Source: CAIMUX01 sp964473865 (GTDB lineage Bacteria; Eisenbacteria; RBG-16-71-46; CAIMUX01). From it: a stretch of DNA of 64,000 nucleotides. Position numbers and translations under genes: made by a program. Every line of letters starts with the position of its first letter. Within the stretch, counting starts at the first letter, position 1. The notes below the pieces were generated by a model. It worked only from the letters and a program-made list of their open reading frames with translations, ran no database searches and was not told where the DNA came from. Positions 17,348-25,730 of the stretch are shown here, piece after piece. The DNA lies in contig CAYYQN010000007.1 of NCBI GenBank assembly GCA_964473865.1, forward strand, positions 81,115-145,114. Reading direction: 5' to 3'.

Positions 17348-19279
17348 TCAGTCTCCTTCCGCGGACACGGCGTCCCAGTCCAGGGTCCCGGCGGCGTCTT
17401 CCGGCAGCGTGCCGGTCAAGAACACCTGCAGCGTCCGCTGGGCCACCGGCGCCGCGACCGACCCCCCGTGGCCGCTCTCTTCCGCAATGACCGCCACGGA
17501 CAGGCGGGGGTCGTCCATGGTGGCAAAGCAGGCGAAGACCGCGTGGTCATCCCCGTGCGGGTTCTGGGCGGTGCCGGTCTTGCCGGCGATCCGGAAATTG
17601 CCGACCCGGGCGCGGGTGCCGGTGCCGGAATCGTCCATCACCACCCGCTCCATGGCGGCCGCGACGATCCGGACGTTTTCCGGAGAGAAGCCGAGCGTTC
17701 CGTCCTCCCAGTTCTCGCCCGCGGCGTCGCGACGAACCTCCCCCCCCACGGTCTGCACCCGCCGCAGAAGGTGGGGACGCATCACCCTTCCTCCGACGGC
17801 GACGGCTCCGATGAAGTGTGCGATCTCGAGCGGCGTGAGCAGGATCTCTCCCTGGCCGATGGCGAGGTTCAACGCAGCCCCGGCGCCAAAGCCGCCCTTT
17901 CCGTAGCGCGCATGGTACCACTCCAAGGTCGGGATCAGCCCCGCCCGTTCCTCCGGCAGGTCGATGCCGGTACGGAGCGCGATCCGGCTGCGTTCCCCCC
18001 ACTGGCCGAAGCGCTCCACGCCGAGGGCGATCCCCGCCTGATAGAAGTAGACATCGCAGGAGCGGACGAGCGCGTCACTCAACGCCAGGACGCCGTGTCC
18101 GCCCCGCCGCCAGCAGCGGAAGGTGCGGTTTCCGTAGTAGTAGCCGCCTGTGCACGACGAGAAGGTCCGCGACGGCGTCAGCGTTCCCGTTTCCAGACCC
18201 GCCAGCGAGGTGAACACCTTGAATACGGAACCGGGAGGGTAGGCGGACGCGACCGCGCGATGCAGCAGGGGACGGCCCGGCGCGTTGAGCGAGCGCCAGT
18301 CCGCCGGCGTCAGGCCGCGCACGAAGAGGTTGGGGTCGAAGGCGGGACGGCTCGCCATCGCCAGGATCTCGCCGGTCCGCGGGTCGAGTGCGACGAGAGC
18401 GGAAGCGACCGCCGCGCCGAGCGAGTCGGGACGGGGCCCCCACGGAGGAAGGAGCCTGGGGTACGGTTTCCCGTGCGCCGGCAGCGCGTCGAGGGCGCGT
18501 TCCGCGGTCTTCTGCAGCTCCGCGTCGAGGGTGACCACCAGATCGCTTCCGGGCACCGCTTCCCGCGAGGGCAGCTCTGGAAAGAGGTGGGTGCGGCGAC
18601 CAAGGGCGTCGACTTCCACGAAGTCCGCGCCGTCCTGTCCGCGCAGGAGTTCCTCGTACTGCCGCTCCAAGCCGGCGCGACCGACCAGGTCCCCCATGTT
18701 GTATCCACGCTCGGTCCAGGTCTCCAATTCGCTTTCCGAGATCTCGCCGAGGTGGCCCAGCACATGACAGGCCAGGCTCCCCCCCGGATACCGGCGAATC
18801 GACTCCGGCTCCACCTCCACCCCGGGCAGCCGATCGGCCCGCTCCTCGATGCGCGAGAGCTGCTCGAAGCTCAGGTTTCGCGCCAGCGAGAGCGGCGCCT
18901 CCTGGCGACGTCGGGCCCGGCGGGCCGCGCGGCGCAGCTCCTCAGGATCCTTGCCGAGGATCTCCGCCAGGGCGCCGCAGGTGGCGTCCAGCAGCGCCGC
19001 ATTCCGGCGAAAGGCCCGGTCTCCCGGGTCGAACACGAGCCGGTACGACGGGGCGTTGTCGGCCAGGACGACGCCGTTGCGGTCGAGGATCCGACCCCGT
19101 TCCGCGCGCAGGATCTCGGGCCGGATCCGATTCTCCTCGGAGAGAGCCCGGAAGTGGCTTCCCTGCCCCAGTTGCAGCCAGCCCAGCCGGACGGCCAGGG
19201 CCACAAAGATCAGACCGGTAACGATGGCGAGTTCGCGGAAGCGGGCCGCGCGCGCTACCGGACCGAAATCACGCGGCAC
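17348..19279 (-). CDS. mrdA: Penicillin-binding protein 2
   Basis: Monofunctional class B transpeptidase of the elongasome, 643 residues from the GTG at 19279. An N-terminal membrane anchor is followed by the pedestal domain with RGRILDRNG. The transpeptidase domain has SVFK (catalytic Ser near 351, Lys 354), SCD as the SxN equivalent near 407, and KTGTAQ near 567. The SxN motif reads Ser-Cys-Asp, which PBP2 enzymes share. The GTG overlaps mreD by 11 bases; an ATG at 19318 is possible but would overlap by 50. Confidence 0.96.
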   Translation of the reverse strand: MPRDFGPVARAARFRELAIVTGLIFVALAVRLGWLQLGQGSHFRALSEENRIRPEILRAERGRILDRNGVVLADNAPSYRLVFDPGDRAFRRNAALLDATCGALAEILGKDPEELRRAARRARRRQEAPLSLARNLSFEQLSRIEERADRLPGVEVEPESIRRYPGGSLACHVLGHLGEISESELETWTERGYNMGDLVGRAGLERQYEELLRGQDGADFVEVDALGRRTHLFPELPSREAVPGSDLVVTLDAELQKTAERALDALPAHGKPYPRLLPPWGPRPDSLGAAVASALVALDPRTGEILAMASRPAFDPNLFVRGLTPADWRSLNAPGRPLLHRAVASAYPPGSVFKVFTSLAGLETGTLTPSRTFSSCTGGYYYGNRTFRCWRRGGHGVLALSDALVRSCDVYFYQAGIALGVERFGQWGERSRIALRTGIDLPEERAGLIPTLEWYHARYGKGGFGAGAALNLAIGQGEILLTPLEIAHFIGAVAVGGRVMRPHLLRRVQTVGGEVRRDAAGENWEDGTLGFSPENVRIVAAAMERVVMDDSGTGTRARVGNFRIAGKTGTAQNPHGDDHAVFACFATMDDPRLSVAVIAEESGHGGSVAAPVAQRTLQVFLTGTLPEDAAGTLDWDAVSAEGD

Positions 19280-19766
19280 CGCGGAGCCATCCCCGGAGCC
19301 CAAGCAGGCGCCGGACACCCCAGGCGAGAAGAGGCACGACCAGGGTGGTGTACAGCGCTCCGGGCAACGCCCAACGCAGGAGAAGCAGCGGCACCGAACC
19401 CGGGTCCGCCACGCCGGCCAGCGCCACCCGCACGGCGTCAGCGAGGAACGCCGCCAGGAAGATGAGCATCAGGATCACCAGGGGATTGCCCCGATCGAGC
19501 CCGAGGAGGCCGCGCCCGACGAACAACCCGGCCAGCCCGAGCGCCAGGCTGTCGCGACCCAGCACCGCCGGCTCCTCCACCCCGATCAACAAACCCAGCA
19601 CGACGCCGGCCCAGACCCCCCAGACGGCGCCGCGGCGCAGCGCCAGGAAGAAGACCACCCCCAGGAAGAGGTCGGGACCGACGCCGGCGATGCGGATGCG
19701 CGGCACCCAGGTCGCCAAAGAGACCAGGATCAGGAAGACCACGAAGGCCCAGCGGAAGATGCGCAT
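19269..19766 (-). CDS. mreD: Rod shape-determining protein MreD
   Basis: Small inner-membrane protein of the elongasome, 165 residues with about five or six hydrophobic helices. The ATG at 19766 has a clear AGGAGG 6 bases upstream. MreD is poorly conserved; identification rests on length, topology and the position between mreC and mrdA. Confidence 0.9.
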   Translation of the reverse strand: MRIFRWAFVVFLILVSLATWVPRIRIAGVGPDLFLGVVFFLALRRGAVWGVWAGVVLGLLIGVEEPAVLGRDSLALGLAGLFVGRGLLGLDRGNPLVILMLIFLAAFLADAVRVALAGVADPGSVPLLLLRWALPGALYTTLVVPLLAWGVRRLLGLRGWLRGAA

Positions 19767-19774
19767 GGATCCTC

Positions 19775-20698
19775 CTAAGGCCCCGGCTCGGGACGGGCCC
19801 CGGCGAACGGCGCTCCCCCCGCCGCCTGTTCCGGACGCGCCGATTCCGCGGGAAAGAGAGCGGACAGGCGGCTGCCGGCGCGCTCCGCCGGCACGGCTCC
19901 GAGGTCCTCCACCATCCGGATCAAGAAGACCTCCTGCGCCCGGGCGATGCGCGCCGCGGGCCGCACGGTCACGCTCTGGAGCTGTCCCCCTCGTCCGGCG
20001 CGGTGCCCGACCACCCAGCCAACCAGAATTCCCCCCGGATAGGCCAGGCCGAGACCCGACGTGATCACCCGGTCGCCCGGCTGCCAGTCCGACTGCGCCG
20101 GGACGCTGCCCACGATCAGATCTCCGCGGACCGGATCCCACTTCAGGATTCCACCCTCGCGCGTGCGTTGGTTGGTCACGCTCACTGCGGACTGCAGGCT
20201 GGTGAGGCACTCTACGCGGGCGAACCTCTCTTCTCTGGTGCGCACGCGGCCCAGGAGCCCTTCGGAAGTGACCGCCACCATGCCCGGCTCCACCCGCGCC
20301 GGATCGACCGGTTCGACGACCAGGAGATCTCCGAACCGACTCCGGCCCCGCCCCACCACGACCGCCGGGAAGAGCTCGAGGTCCGCCCTGCGGCGGAATC
20401 CGAGCATCGCCCGCAGGCGGTCATTCTCCCGGGCCGCCTCCAGCGCCGTGTTGGCGCTCAGCTCGGTGCGCGCTCGCTCCTGCAGGGCTTCGGCGGCGCG
20501 ATGCTGGGCGAGGAGAGAGCGCGGGCCCCAGCCGACGGCAAAGCGGTAGGGCAGGAAGACGCTGCGTTCGAGGATCGAGGCCAGCCCGACCTTCCCGGAG
20601 AGCGGCAGCAGGACCAGCCCGAGCGACAGCAGGATCCCCGCCCCCGGGGCGATCCAGGGGCGCAGGCGACGCGATAGTGATCTCTGCGATGACCGCAT
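19775..20698 (-). CDS. mreC: Rod shape-determining protein MreC
   Basis: Bitopic protein linking MreB to periplasmic wall enzymes; 307 residues. One transmembrane helix (about 17-38), a coiled-coil stretch (about 60-100) and the two beta-barrel MreC core with the typical ...VVGRGRSRFGDLLVV... and ...GDRVITSGLG... elements. A Pro/Ala-rich tail follows the core. It lies 91 bases after mreB. Confidence 0.95.
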   Translation of the reverse strand: MRSSQRSLSRRLRPWIAPGAGILLSLGLVLLPLSGKVGLASILERSVFLPYRFAVGWGPRSLLAQHRAAEALQERARTELSANTALEAARENDRLRAMLGFRRRADLELFPAVVVGRGRSRFGDLLVVEPVDPARVEPGMVAVTSEGLLGRVRTREERFARVECLTSLQSAVSVTNQRTREGGILKWDPVRGDLIVGSVPAQSDWQPGDRVITSGLGLAYPGGILVGWVVGHRAGRGGQLQSVTVRPAARIARAQEVFLIRMVEDLGAVPAERAGSRLSALFPAESARPEQAAGGAPFAGARPEPGP

Positions 20699-20789
20699 GC
20701 TGCCGGCTCCCCGCCCGGCCGCACCCGCACCCCGCGAACCGCGCCGAGGCGGCGGCCCGCCGCCGGGGTGATCGGGCCGGCGCGGCGAC

Positions 20790-21821
20790 TCAGCTGCTGC
20801 GCATCAGTACCTTGTGGTACGTATGCAGTTCGTCGAGGATCTTTCCGGAGCCCAGCACCACGCACAAGAGCGCGTCCTCGGCCACCCGAATCGGCAGGTT
20901 GGTGACGTCATGCAGGAGCAGGTCCATTCCGCGCAGGAGCGCTCCCCCCCCGGTCATGACGATCCCCCGGTCAATGATGTCGCTGGACAGCTCGGGCGGC
21001 GTGCGTTCGAGCGAATCCTTCACCGCTTCGACGATGGCGCTCAGCGGCTCCTGCAGGCAATCGCGGATCTCCTGGGAGGTGATCTTGATCGTCTTGGGGA
21101 TGCCCCCGATCAAGTCACGCCCCTTGATCTCAAGCACCTGCTCCTCGTTCAGGGGAAAGGCGCTGCCGATCTGGAGCTTGATGCGTTCCGCGGTCTGATC
21201 GCCGATCAAGAGGTTGTAGGCGCGTTTCACGTACTGAGCGATGGCGTCGTCCATCTTGTCGCCGCCGATGCGGATGGACGTTGCGGTCACGATGCCGTTC
21301 AGCGTGATGACCGCGATTTCCGTCGTGCCGCCCCCCACGTCGATGACCATGTTGCCGGTCGGTTTGTCGACCGGCAGCCCGACGCCGATGGCGGCCGCGA
21401 TCGGCTCGGCCACCAGAAACACATCCCGAGCCCCCGCGTGCTCCGCAGAGTCGCGCACCGCCCGCTTCTCGACCTCGGTGATTCCGGAGGGCACACTGAT
21501 GATGATGCGGGGACGGACCAGGAACCGGTGCGTCTGGACCTTCTGGATCAGCTTGCGGAGCAGCTCCTCCGTCTTCTCGAAGTCGGCGATGACGCCGTCC
21601 TTCAGCGGCCGGACCGCGTCGATCCCCGTGGGGGTCCGACCCAGCATCTCCTTGGCATCGCGCCCCACCGCGAGCACCCGCGAAGAGCCGCGATCCACCG
21701 CGACCACTGATGGTTCGTTGAGGACGATCCCCTTGCCCTTGACGTAGACGAGGGTGTTGGCCGTGCCGAGGTCGATGGCGACGTCGTTGGAGACGAAGCC
21801 CAAGAGCGTGCGGAGTCCCAT
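20790..21821 (-). CDS. mreB: Rod shape-determining actin-like protein MreB
   Basis: Actin-fold ATPase forming the cytoskeletal filament that orients wall synthesis; 343 residues. Phosphate loops DLGTANTLVY and IDVGGGTTEIAV plus the adenosine motif TGGGALLRGMD are intact. I chose the ATG at 21821, preceded by GGGAGGGG, over an upstream in-frame start because MreB normally begins a few residues before the DLGTAN loop. It is the first gene of the long leftward run, and a promoter candidate lies at 21952-21980. Confidence 0.98.
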   Translation of the reverse strand: MGLRTLLGFVSNDVAIDLGTANTLVYVKGKGIVLNEPSVVAVDRGSSRVLAVGRDAKEMLGRTPTGIDAVRPLKDGVIADFEKTEELLRKLIQKVQTHRFLVRPRIIISVPSGITEVEKRAVRDSAEHAGARDVFLVAEPIAAAIGVGLPVDKPTGNMVIDVGGGTTEIAVITLNGIVTATSIRIGGDKMDDAIAQYVKRAYNLLIGDQTAERIKLQIGSAFPLNEEQVLEIKGRDLIGGIPKTIKITSQEIRDCLQEPLSAIVEAVKDSLERTPPELSSDIIDRGIVMTGGGALLRGMDLLLHDVTNLPIRVAEDALLCVVLGSGKILDELHTYHKVLMRSS

Positions 21822-21951
21822 GCCCCTCCCGATGCCGGCCGCTGGTCTCCCGAACGCGAACTCGGGTCCCACGGCGACGGATCCCATCCTGTTGATCCGG
21901 ACGGCAGCGACGATCCGCGCGTCGATGCGCCCTGGCCCCCGAGGCGGGCGT

Positions 21952-21980
21952 AAGCTAGCAGACTGGGGAGGTCATCGCAA
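21952..21980 (-). promoter_or_regulatory. Candidate sigma-70 promoter for mreB
   Basis: On the minus strand TTGCGA (21980-21975), 17-base spacer, TAGCTT (21957-21952). It lies about 130 bases upstream of the mreB start and back-to-back with a forward promoter at 22004-22032. Confidence 0.45.
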
Positions 21981-22003
21981 CGTCTTTCAAGCAGTTCGCC
22001 CCC

Positions 22004-22032
22004 TTGACCGATCTCGGGGGCGCTGGTACCCT
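22004..22032 (+). promoter_or_regulatory. Candidate sigma-70 promoter for the 22158-24307 pair
   Basis: TTGACC (22004-22009), 17-base spacer, TACCCT (22027-22032), about 125 bases before the first plus-strand gene. The -35 is a good match; the -10 is moderate. Confidence 0.45.
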
Positions 22033-22157
22033 GCCGTCAGGGTCGGCCGCGACAACGGGCGCGTCCGGTTCCGGGCATCTCCGCCCGGAAGCCTGCCCAC
22101 TCGGGCCAGATCCCGAGACGGGAGACATCTCCAGGTGGGAGGCGCACGGAACGGAAG

Positions 22158-22646
22158 ATGAAGAACGCGGCCTGGGCGCTCATCGCCGGCCTGACCCTTC
22201 TGGGGTCCGGACCGGCCGGGGCGACGACGGAGCCGGCGGTCCTGCGGGGGACGGTGCGCGACGGGCGGGGCGATCGGCTTCCGGGGGTCCGGGTTCAGCT
22301 GTTTCTCGACGGATATCCGCTCGCTACAAGCCGATCGGACTCTCTGGGGGATTACCGCCTGGAGTTCCCCTGGGCAGTGGCGGCAGACTCCACCGTGATC
22401 GCCTGGTGGACGGCCGAGGAGACCGATCTCGTCCCGGCGGTGGCGATCTTGCGCGAGAGTAGAGCCGCGCAGCGGCTGGGGCTGTGGGACACGACGATCC
22501 CGCGGGTTGCCGCGCCGGCGGAGTCTTTGCACGACCCGGTCCTCTGGCGCCGCGGCGAGGCGGGGCGTCGGGCCGCCGCCGATGACTCCACGGAGTCGGA
22601 CGTCGAATCGAAGGACCAGCCGGACGGTGCGCCGGCCGGGAACTGA
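22158..22646 (+). CDS. Secreted protein with carboxypeptidase regulatory-like (CnaB-type) domain
   Basis: 162-residue protein of unknown function. A signal peptide (about 1-23, cleavage near AGA-TT) is followed by one beta-sandwich repeat at roughly 28-75, with the pattern LRGTV-DGRG-LPGVRVQL...SDSLGDYRLEF that is typical of carboxypeptidase-regulatory/CnaB folds. The remainder is low-complexity, ending in a charged tail. It precedes the FGE lipoprotein by 32 bases, so the two are probably co-transcribed, perhaps as extracytoplasmic partners. Confidence 0.7.
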   Translation: MKNAAWALIAGLTLLGSGPAGATTEPAVLRGTVRDGRGDRLPGVRVQLFLDGYPLATSRSDSLGDYRLEFPWAVAADSTVIAWWTAEETDLVPAVAILRESRAAQRLGLWDTTIPRVAAPAESLHDPVLWRRGEAGRRAAADDSTESDVESKDQPDGAPAGN

Positions 22647-22678
22647 CGGGTAGGGGTTGACGGAGGGAGGAGCTCTGC

Positions 22679-24307
22679 ATGTCACGCCGTCTCATCGGCC
22701 TCGGTCTGTTCGCGGTACTCATCCTCGGGGGCGGGTGTTCCGATGATGACAACTCGGGGGTCACGAACCCGCCGATCACACCCCCCAAACCGGCGCGCGA
22801 TCTCTATGCGGCCTCGACCTCGCCCACCAAGATCAGCCTGCGCTGGCGCGACAACTCTGCCGACGAGACCGGGTTCGACGTCGAGCGGCGCGTGGGGTCG
22901 TCGACCGAATGGATCGCGGTGGCCCCGGTCGACACCACCATCACCAGCACCGTGGGCCCCAACGTGGTCTCCTACGACGACCAGGACGTGACCGGCGGGA
23001 CCACCTACACCTACCGGGTGGTCGCCTACCGCTACACGGCGGGGGCGGCCGCCTCCAACGAAGTGACGGTCCTGGCCACGGACAAGCTGCCCCCGGACCA
23101 GCCCTTCGATCCGAACCCTCCGGATGTCTCGTCCACCCCCAACGCGCCGGAGGTCGACGAGAATACCGTGGTGACCCTCTCCTGGAGCGCGAGCGATCCG
23201 TCCTCCGCCCCGCTGACCTTCGACGTCTACTTCGGACGTACGCTGGGCACCATGGCCTCGAAGCTTGCCGCCCCGATCAGCGAGACCAGCTACGTCCTGT
23301 CGGACGAGACCCTGGAGCGCAACCGGCACTACTTCTGGCGCGTCGTCGCGCACGACGCCACTGGCGTCTCGACGCCGTCGCCGATCTGGGGCTTCAACAC
23401 CACGGTCGACCGGGACACGGTGGCAGCCGGCTACTTCATCATGGGCGACACCCTGCGTTTCCTCGATCCGGACTCGTCCGAGGTGAATCCGCTGTGGCAT
23501 CCGGCGAATCCGGTGCAGACCAACTCGTTCAACATCGACCGGTATCTGGTAACGAACCAGCAGTACGCCGACTTCCTGAACCAGGCCCTGGCCACGTCGC
23601 GAATCTGGCTGTCGAACGATCAGGTGTACAACGCCGCCCGCGAGCGCCTCTGGGCCACGCTCAGCCCGCGCGATACGGACAGCGACATCATGTTCTCGGT
23701 GGCCGACAGCGCCTTCGTCGTCTCGGAGGGACGCGAGGAGTTCCCCGCCGTGCAGGTCTCCTTCTACGGGGCCGAAGCCTATGCCCAGCACGCCGGACGC
23801 CGGCTCCCCTCCGAGGCGGAGTGGGAGAAGGCCGCCCGCGGCACCGCTCGGGACGTCCTGGGCTATCGCGTGTTCGAGACGATCGGCGATACCGTCGGCC
23901 TCGGCTATCCCTACCCGTGGGGCCGCTGGGCCGGACCTCAGGATCTCAACCGCGGCAACTTCAGGAACTCGGGCGACCCCTATGAGAACGCCGGCCGGGT
24001 CCGCACCACTCCTCCGGGTTTTTATGACGGCGCGGTCCACCTCGGCTACACGACCGCCAGCGGAGCGAGTCCCTATGGCGCCTTCGACATGGCCGGGAAT
24101 GTCTGGCAGTGGACCGCGGACTGGTACCGGGTCTACGTGATCCCCCACCAGCCGCCGCTGGACGGGGACTTCAAGGTCATCCGCGGGGGCTCGTTCGACA
24201 AGCCGTACGGCTCGGCCACCTGCTGGAACCGCAGCTACATCGATCCGCAGGCCACCGACCGGACGATCGGATTCCGGACGGTTCGGACCGTGCAGATCCC
24301 TCGTTGA
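22679..24307 (+). CDS. Lipoprotein with fibronectin type III and formylglycine-enzyme-like (SUMF1) domains
   Basis: 542-residue lipoprotein: signal with lipobox LGGGC (Cys20), one Fn3 domain (about 38-135), a second Fn3-like domain (about 145-245), then an FGE-sulfatase domain (about 255-540). FGE-type hallmarks are PVQTNSFNIDRYLVTNQQYA, RRLPSEAEWEKAARG, MAGNVWQWTADW and VIRGGSFD. True FGEs need active-site Cys residues; only one Cys is visible in the domain (in the TCWNRSY segment), so a catalytic role is doubtful and carbohydrate or protein binding is likelier. A GGAGGGAGGAG ribosome-binding site fixes the ATG. Confidence 0.88.
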   Translation: MSRRLIGLGLFAVLILGGGCSDDDNSGVTNPPITPPKPARDLYAASTSPTKISLRWRDNSADETGFDVERRVGSSTEWIAVAPVDTTITSTVGPNVVSYDDQDVTGGTTYTYRVVAYRYTAGAAASNEVTVLATDKLPPDQPFDPNPPDVSSTPNAPEVDENTVVTLSWSASDPSSAPLTFDVYFGRTLGTMASKLAAPISETSYVLSDETLERNRHYFWRVVAHDATGVSTPSPIWGFNTTVDRDTVAAGYFIMGDTLRFLDPDSSEVNPLWHPANPVQTNSFNIDRYLVTNQQYADFLNQALATSRIWLSNDQVYNAARERLWATLSPRDTDSDIMFSVADSAFVVSEGREEFPAVQVSFYGAEAYAQHAGRRLPSEAEWEKAARGTARDVLGYRVFETIGDTVGLGYPYPWGRWAGPQDLNRGNFRNSGDPYENAGRVRTTPPGFYDGAVHLGYTTASGASPYGAFDMAGNVWQWTADWYRVYVIPHQPPLDGDFKVIRGGSFDKPYGSATCWNRSYIDPQATDRTIGFRTVRTVQIPR

Positions 24308-24339
24308 GCCGTCTCCGCGGGGCAAGCGGAAACGACCGA

Positions 24340-24375
24340 AACGACCGGGGAGGGCTCACGCCTTCTCCGGTCGTT
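24340..24375. terminator. Bidirectional terminator between convergent genes
   Basis: A 16-base stem (24340-24355 with 24360-24375, two G-U pairs) around the loop TCAC. The top strand is flanked by A-rich sequence upstream, giving a short T-run on the minus strand. It lies midway between the FGE lipoprotein gene (+) and the GWxTD gene (-). Confidence 0.65.
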
Positions 24376-24410
24376 CTCGATCCCGGCGATCGATTGCCGG
24401 CCGCAGCCTG

Positions 24411-25730
24411 CTACAAGCGACCGGGCTGGTAGAGTTCATAGCGGCCGAAGCCGCCGTAGTCCACGAACACGAAGCGACGACCTTCCCGGGTGTAGGTCCA
24501 GATCTCATAGGCCGGTGAATCGAGGTTCATCGGCCGGCTCTCCACCTGGTCGGGTGGACCGTACCGGATGTAGACGCGGCCGCGGTCCGAGCGCCAACCG
24601 GGGCCCAGGACCGCGAAGTGCTCGTCGGCGTACCGCACCCGGGCGAAGAACTCATCGCGGAACTCGTTTTCCGTCGTATCGGGGGACGGGTCGCGCCGTT
24701 TCCAGAACCGGTTCCAGGCCTCCTTCCGGAGCACGGCCGAGGACTCCCGAAGCTCGCGGATCTCGTCGGGTGTGCCGATGAGTTCAATCAGCTCCAGCAC
24801 CTGTTCGCTGTCGGCCTCGATCGCCCCGGCGGTGGCGTCCATCTCGAAGGTGAATCGCCGCAGCGCCTCGCGAGCCTCCGTCGCCACGCGGACCTCCAGG
24901 ACGTAGCTGCCCAGCCACAGCGACGTGAAATCCGGGTGCAGGCGGAACGGAACCCGCGCGCCGGCCGCCAGGCCCACCTCCCCGCGCTGCACCACATCCC
25001 CCCGCGAGCCCAGGATTCGCCAGGTGAGGCGCGGAGCGGTCGTGCCGCCGTCATTCCGGTAGACCTCTCCCGAAACCGCCAGAGACGCCAGGGGCTCGCC
25101 GTAGCGACGGCGCAGCATCCAACCGGCCGGCGGCAGCGCACTGCTGTCCGCGTCGACCGCGGCGGCGTCGGTGACCCAGAGCGACGAGATGCTCAGCGGC
25201 AGACGCTCGTAGTCGGGAACCTCGACATTCCAGTCCACCCGTGTCTCCCGCCCGGCCGCCGTCTCTCGAAACAGCACGGCGGCCGAGTAGCGACCGGGCT
25301 TGGCCCGCACCGGCAGAACGCGACGCAGCCGCATCATCGGGTCGCGCGCATCCCGGCGGTTGAGCAGCTCGATCGACTCCTCGAAGAGGTCGCCCCCCAC
25401 CTGTCGTTTGCCCTTCAGGAGGAGCAGGATGAGATCGAAGCGACTCTGCACCCGCGAGCCGACGGGCCGGAAGAACAGCTCGGAATAGGGCGCCTCGAAC
25501 CCCAGCCACACCTCGGGACCGGTCGGTCCGAGACGGGACCCGGCATCGGCGTGAAAGCGAGGCCGCTCCCGCTGGGGCTGGGGAGGCGTGTCCGTCACGT
25601 CGAAGGCGGCGGGCCAGCTTGCGGACGGAACGGCGGCCGCCAGCAGCGCCCCGGCCAGCGCCGGCCCGGTCAGCAGCGCCCGGACGGCGCGCCGGGCCGT
25701 ACGCGCCCGGCCGGCTCCGTCAGTCGCCAA
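24411..25730 (-). CDS. GWxTD domain-containing protein
   Basis: 439-residue predicted exported protein with a hydrophobic N-terminal segment (about 17-35) and a long beta-rich middle region. The C-terminal GWxTD domain (about 320-425) shows FWKRRD, TENEFRDEF, ADEHF and GWRSDRGRVYIRYGPPD, a Ser variant of GW-x-T-D. The family is widespread in Gemmatimonadetes, Acidobacteria and related uncultured phyla; its function is unknown. The TTG start at 25730 overlaps the end of pfkA by 11 bases. Confidence 0.85.
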   Translation of the reverse strand: MATDGAGRARTARRAVRALLTGPALAGALLAAAVPSASWPAAFDVTDTPPQPQRERPRFHADAGSRLGPTGPEVWLGFEAPYSELFFRPVGSRVQSRFDLILLLLKGKRQVGGDLFEESIELLNRRDARDPMMRLRRVLPVRAKPGRYSAAVLFRETAAGRETRVDWNVEVPDYERLPLSISSLWVTDAAAVDADSSALPPAGWMLRRRYGEPLASLAVSGEVYRNDGGTTAPRLTWRILGSRGDVVQRGEVGLAAGARVPFRLHPDFTSLWLGSYVLEVRVATEAREALRRFTFEMDATAGAIEADSEQVLELIELIGTPDEIRELRESSAVLRKEAWNRFWKRRDPSPDTTENEFRDEFFARVRYADEHFAVLGPGWRSDRGRVYIRYGPPDQVESRPMNLDSPAYEIWTYTREGRRFVFVDYGGFGRYELYQPGRL

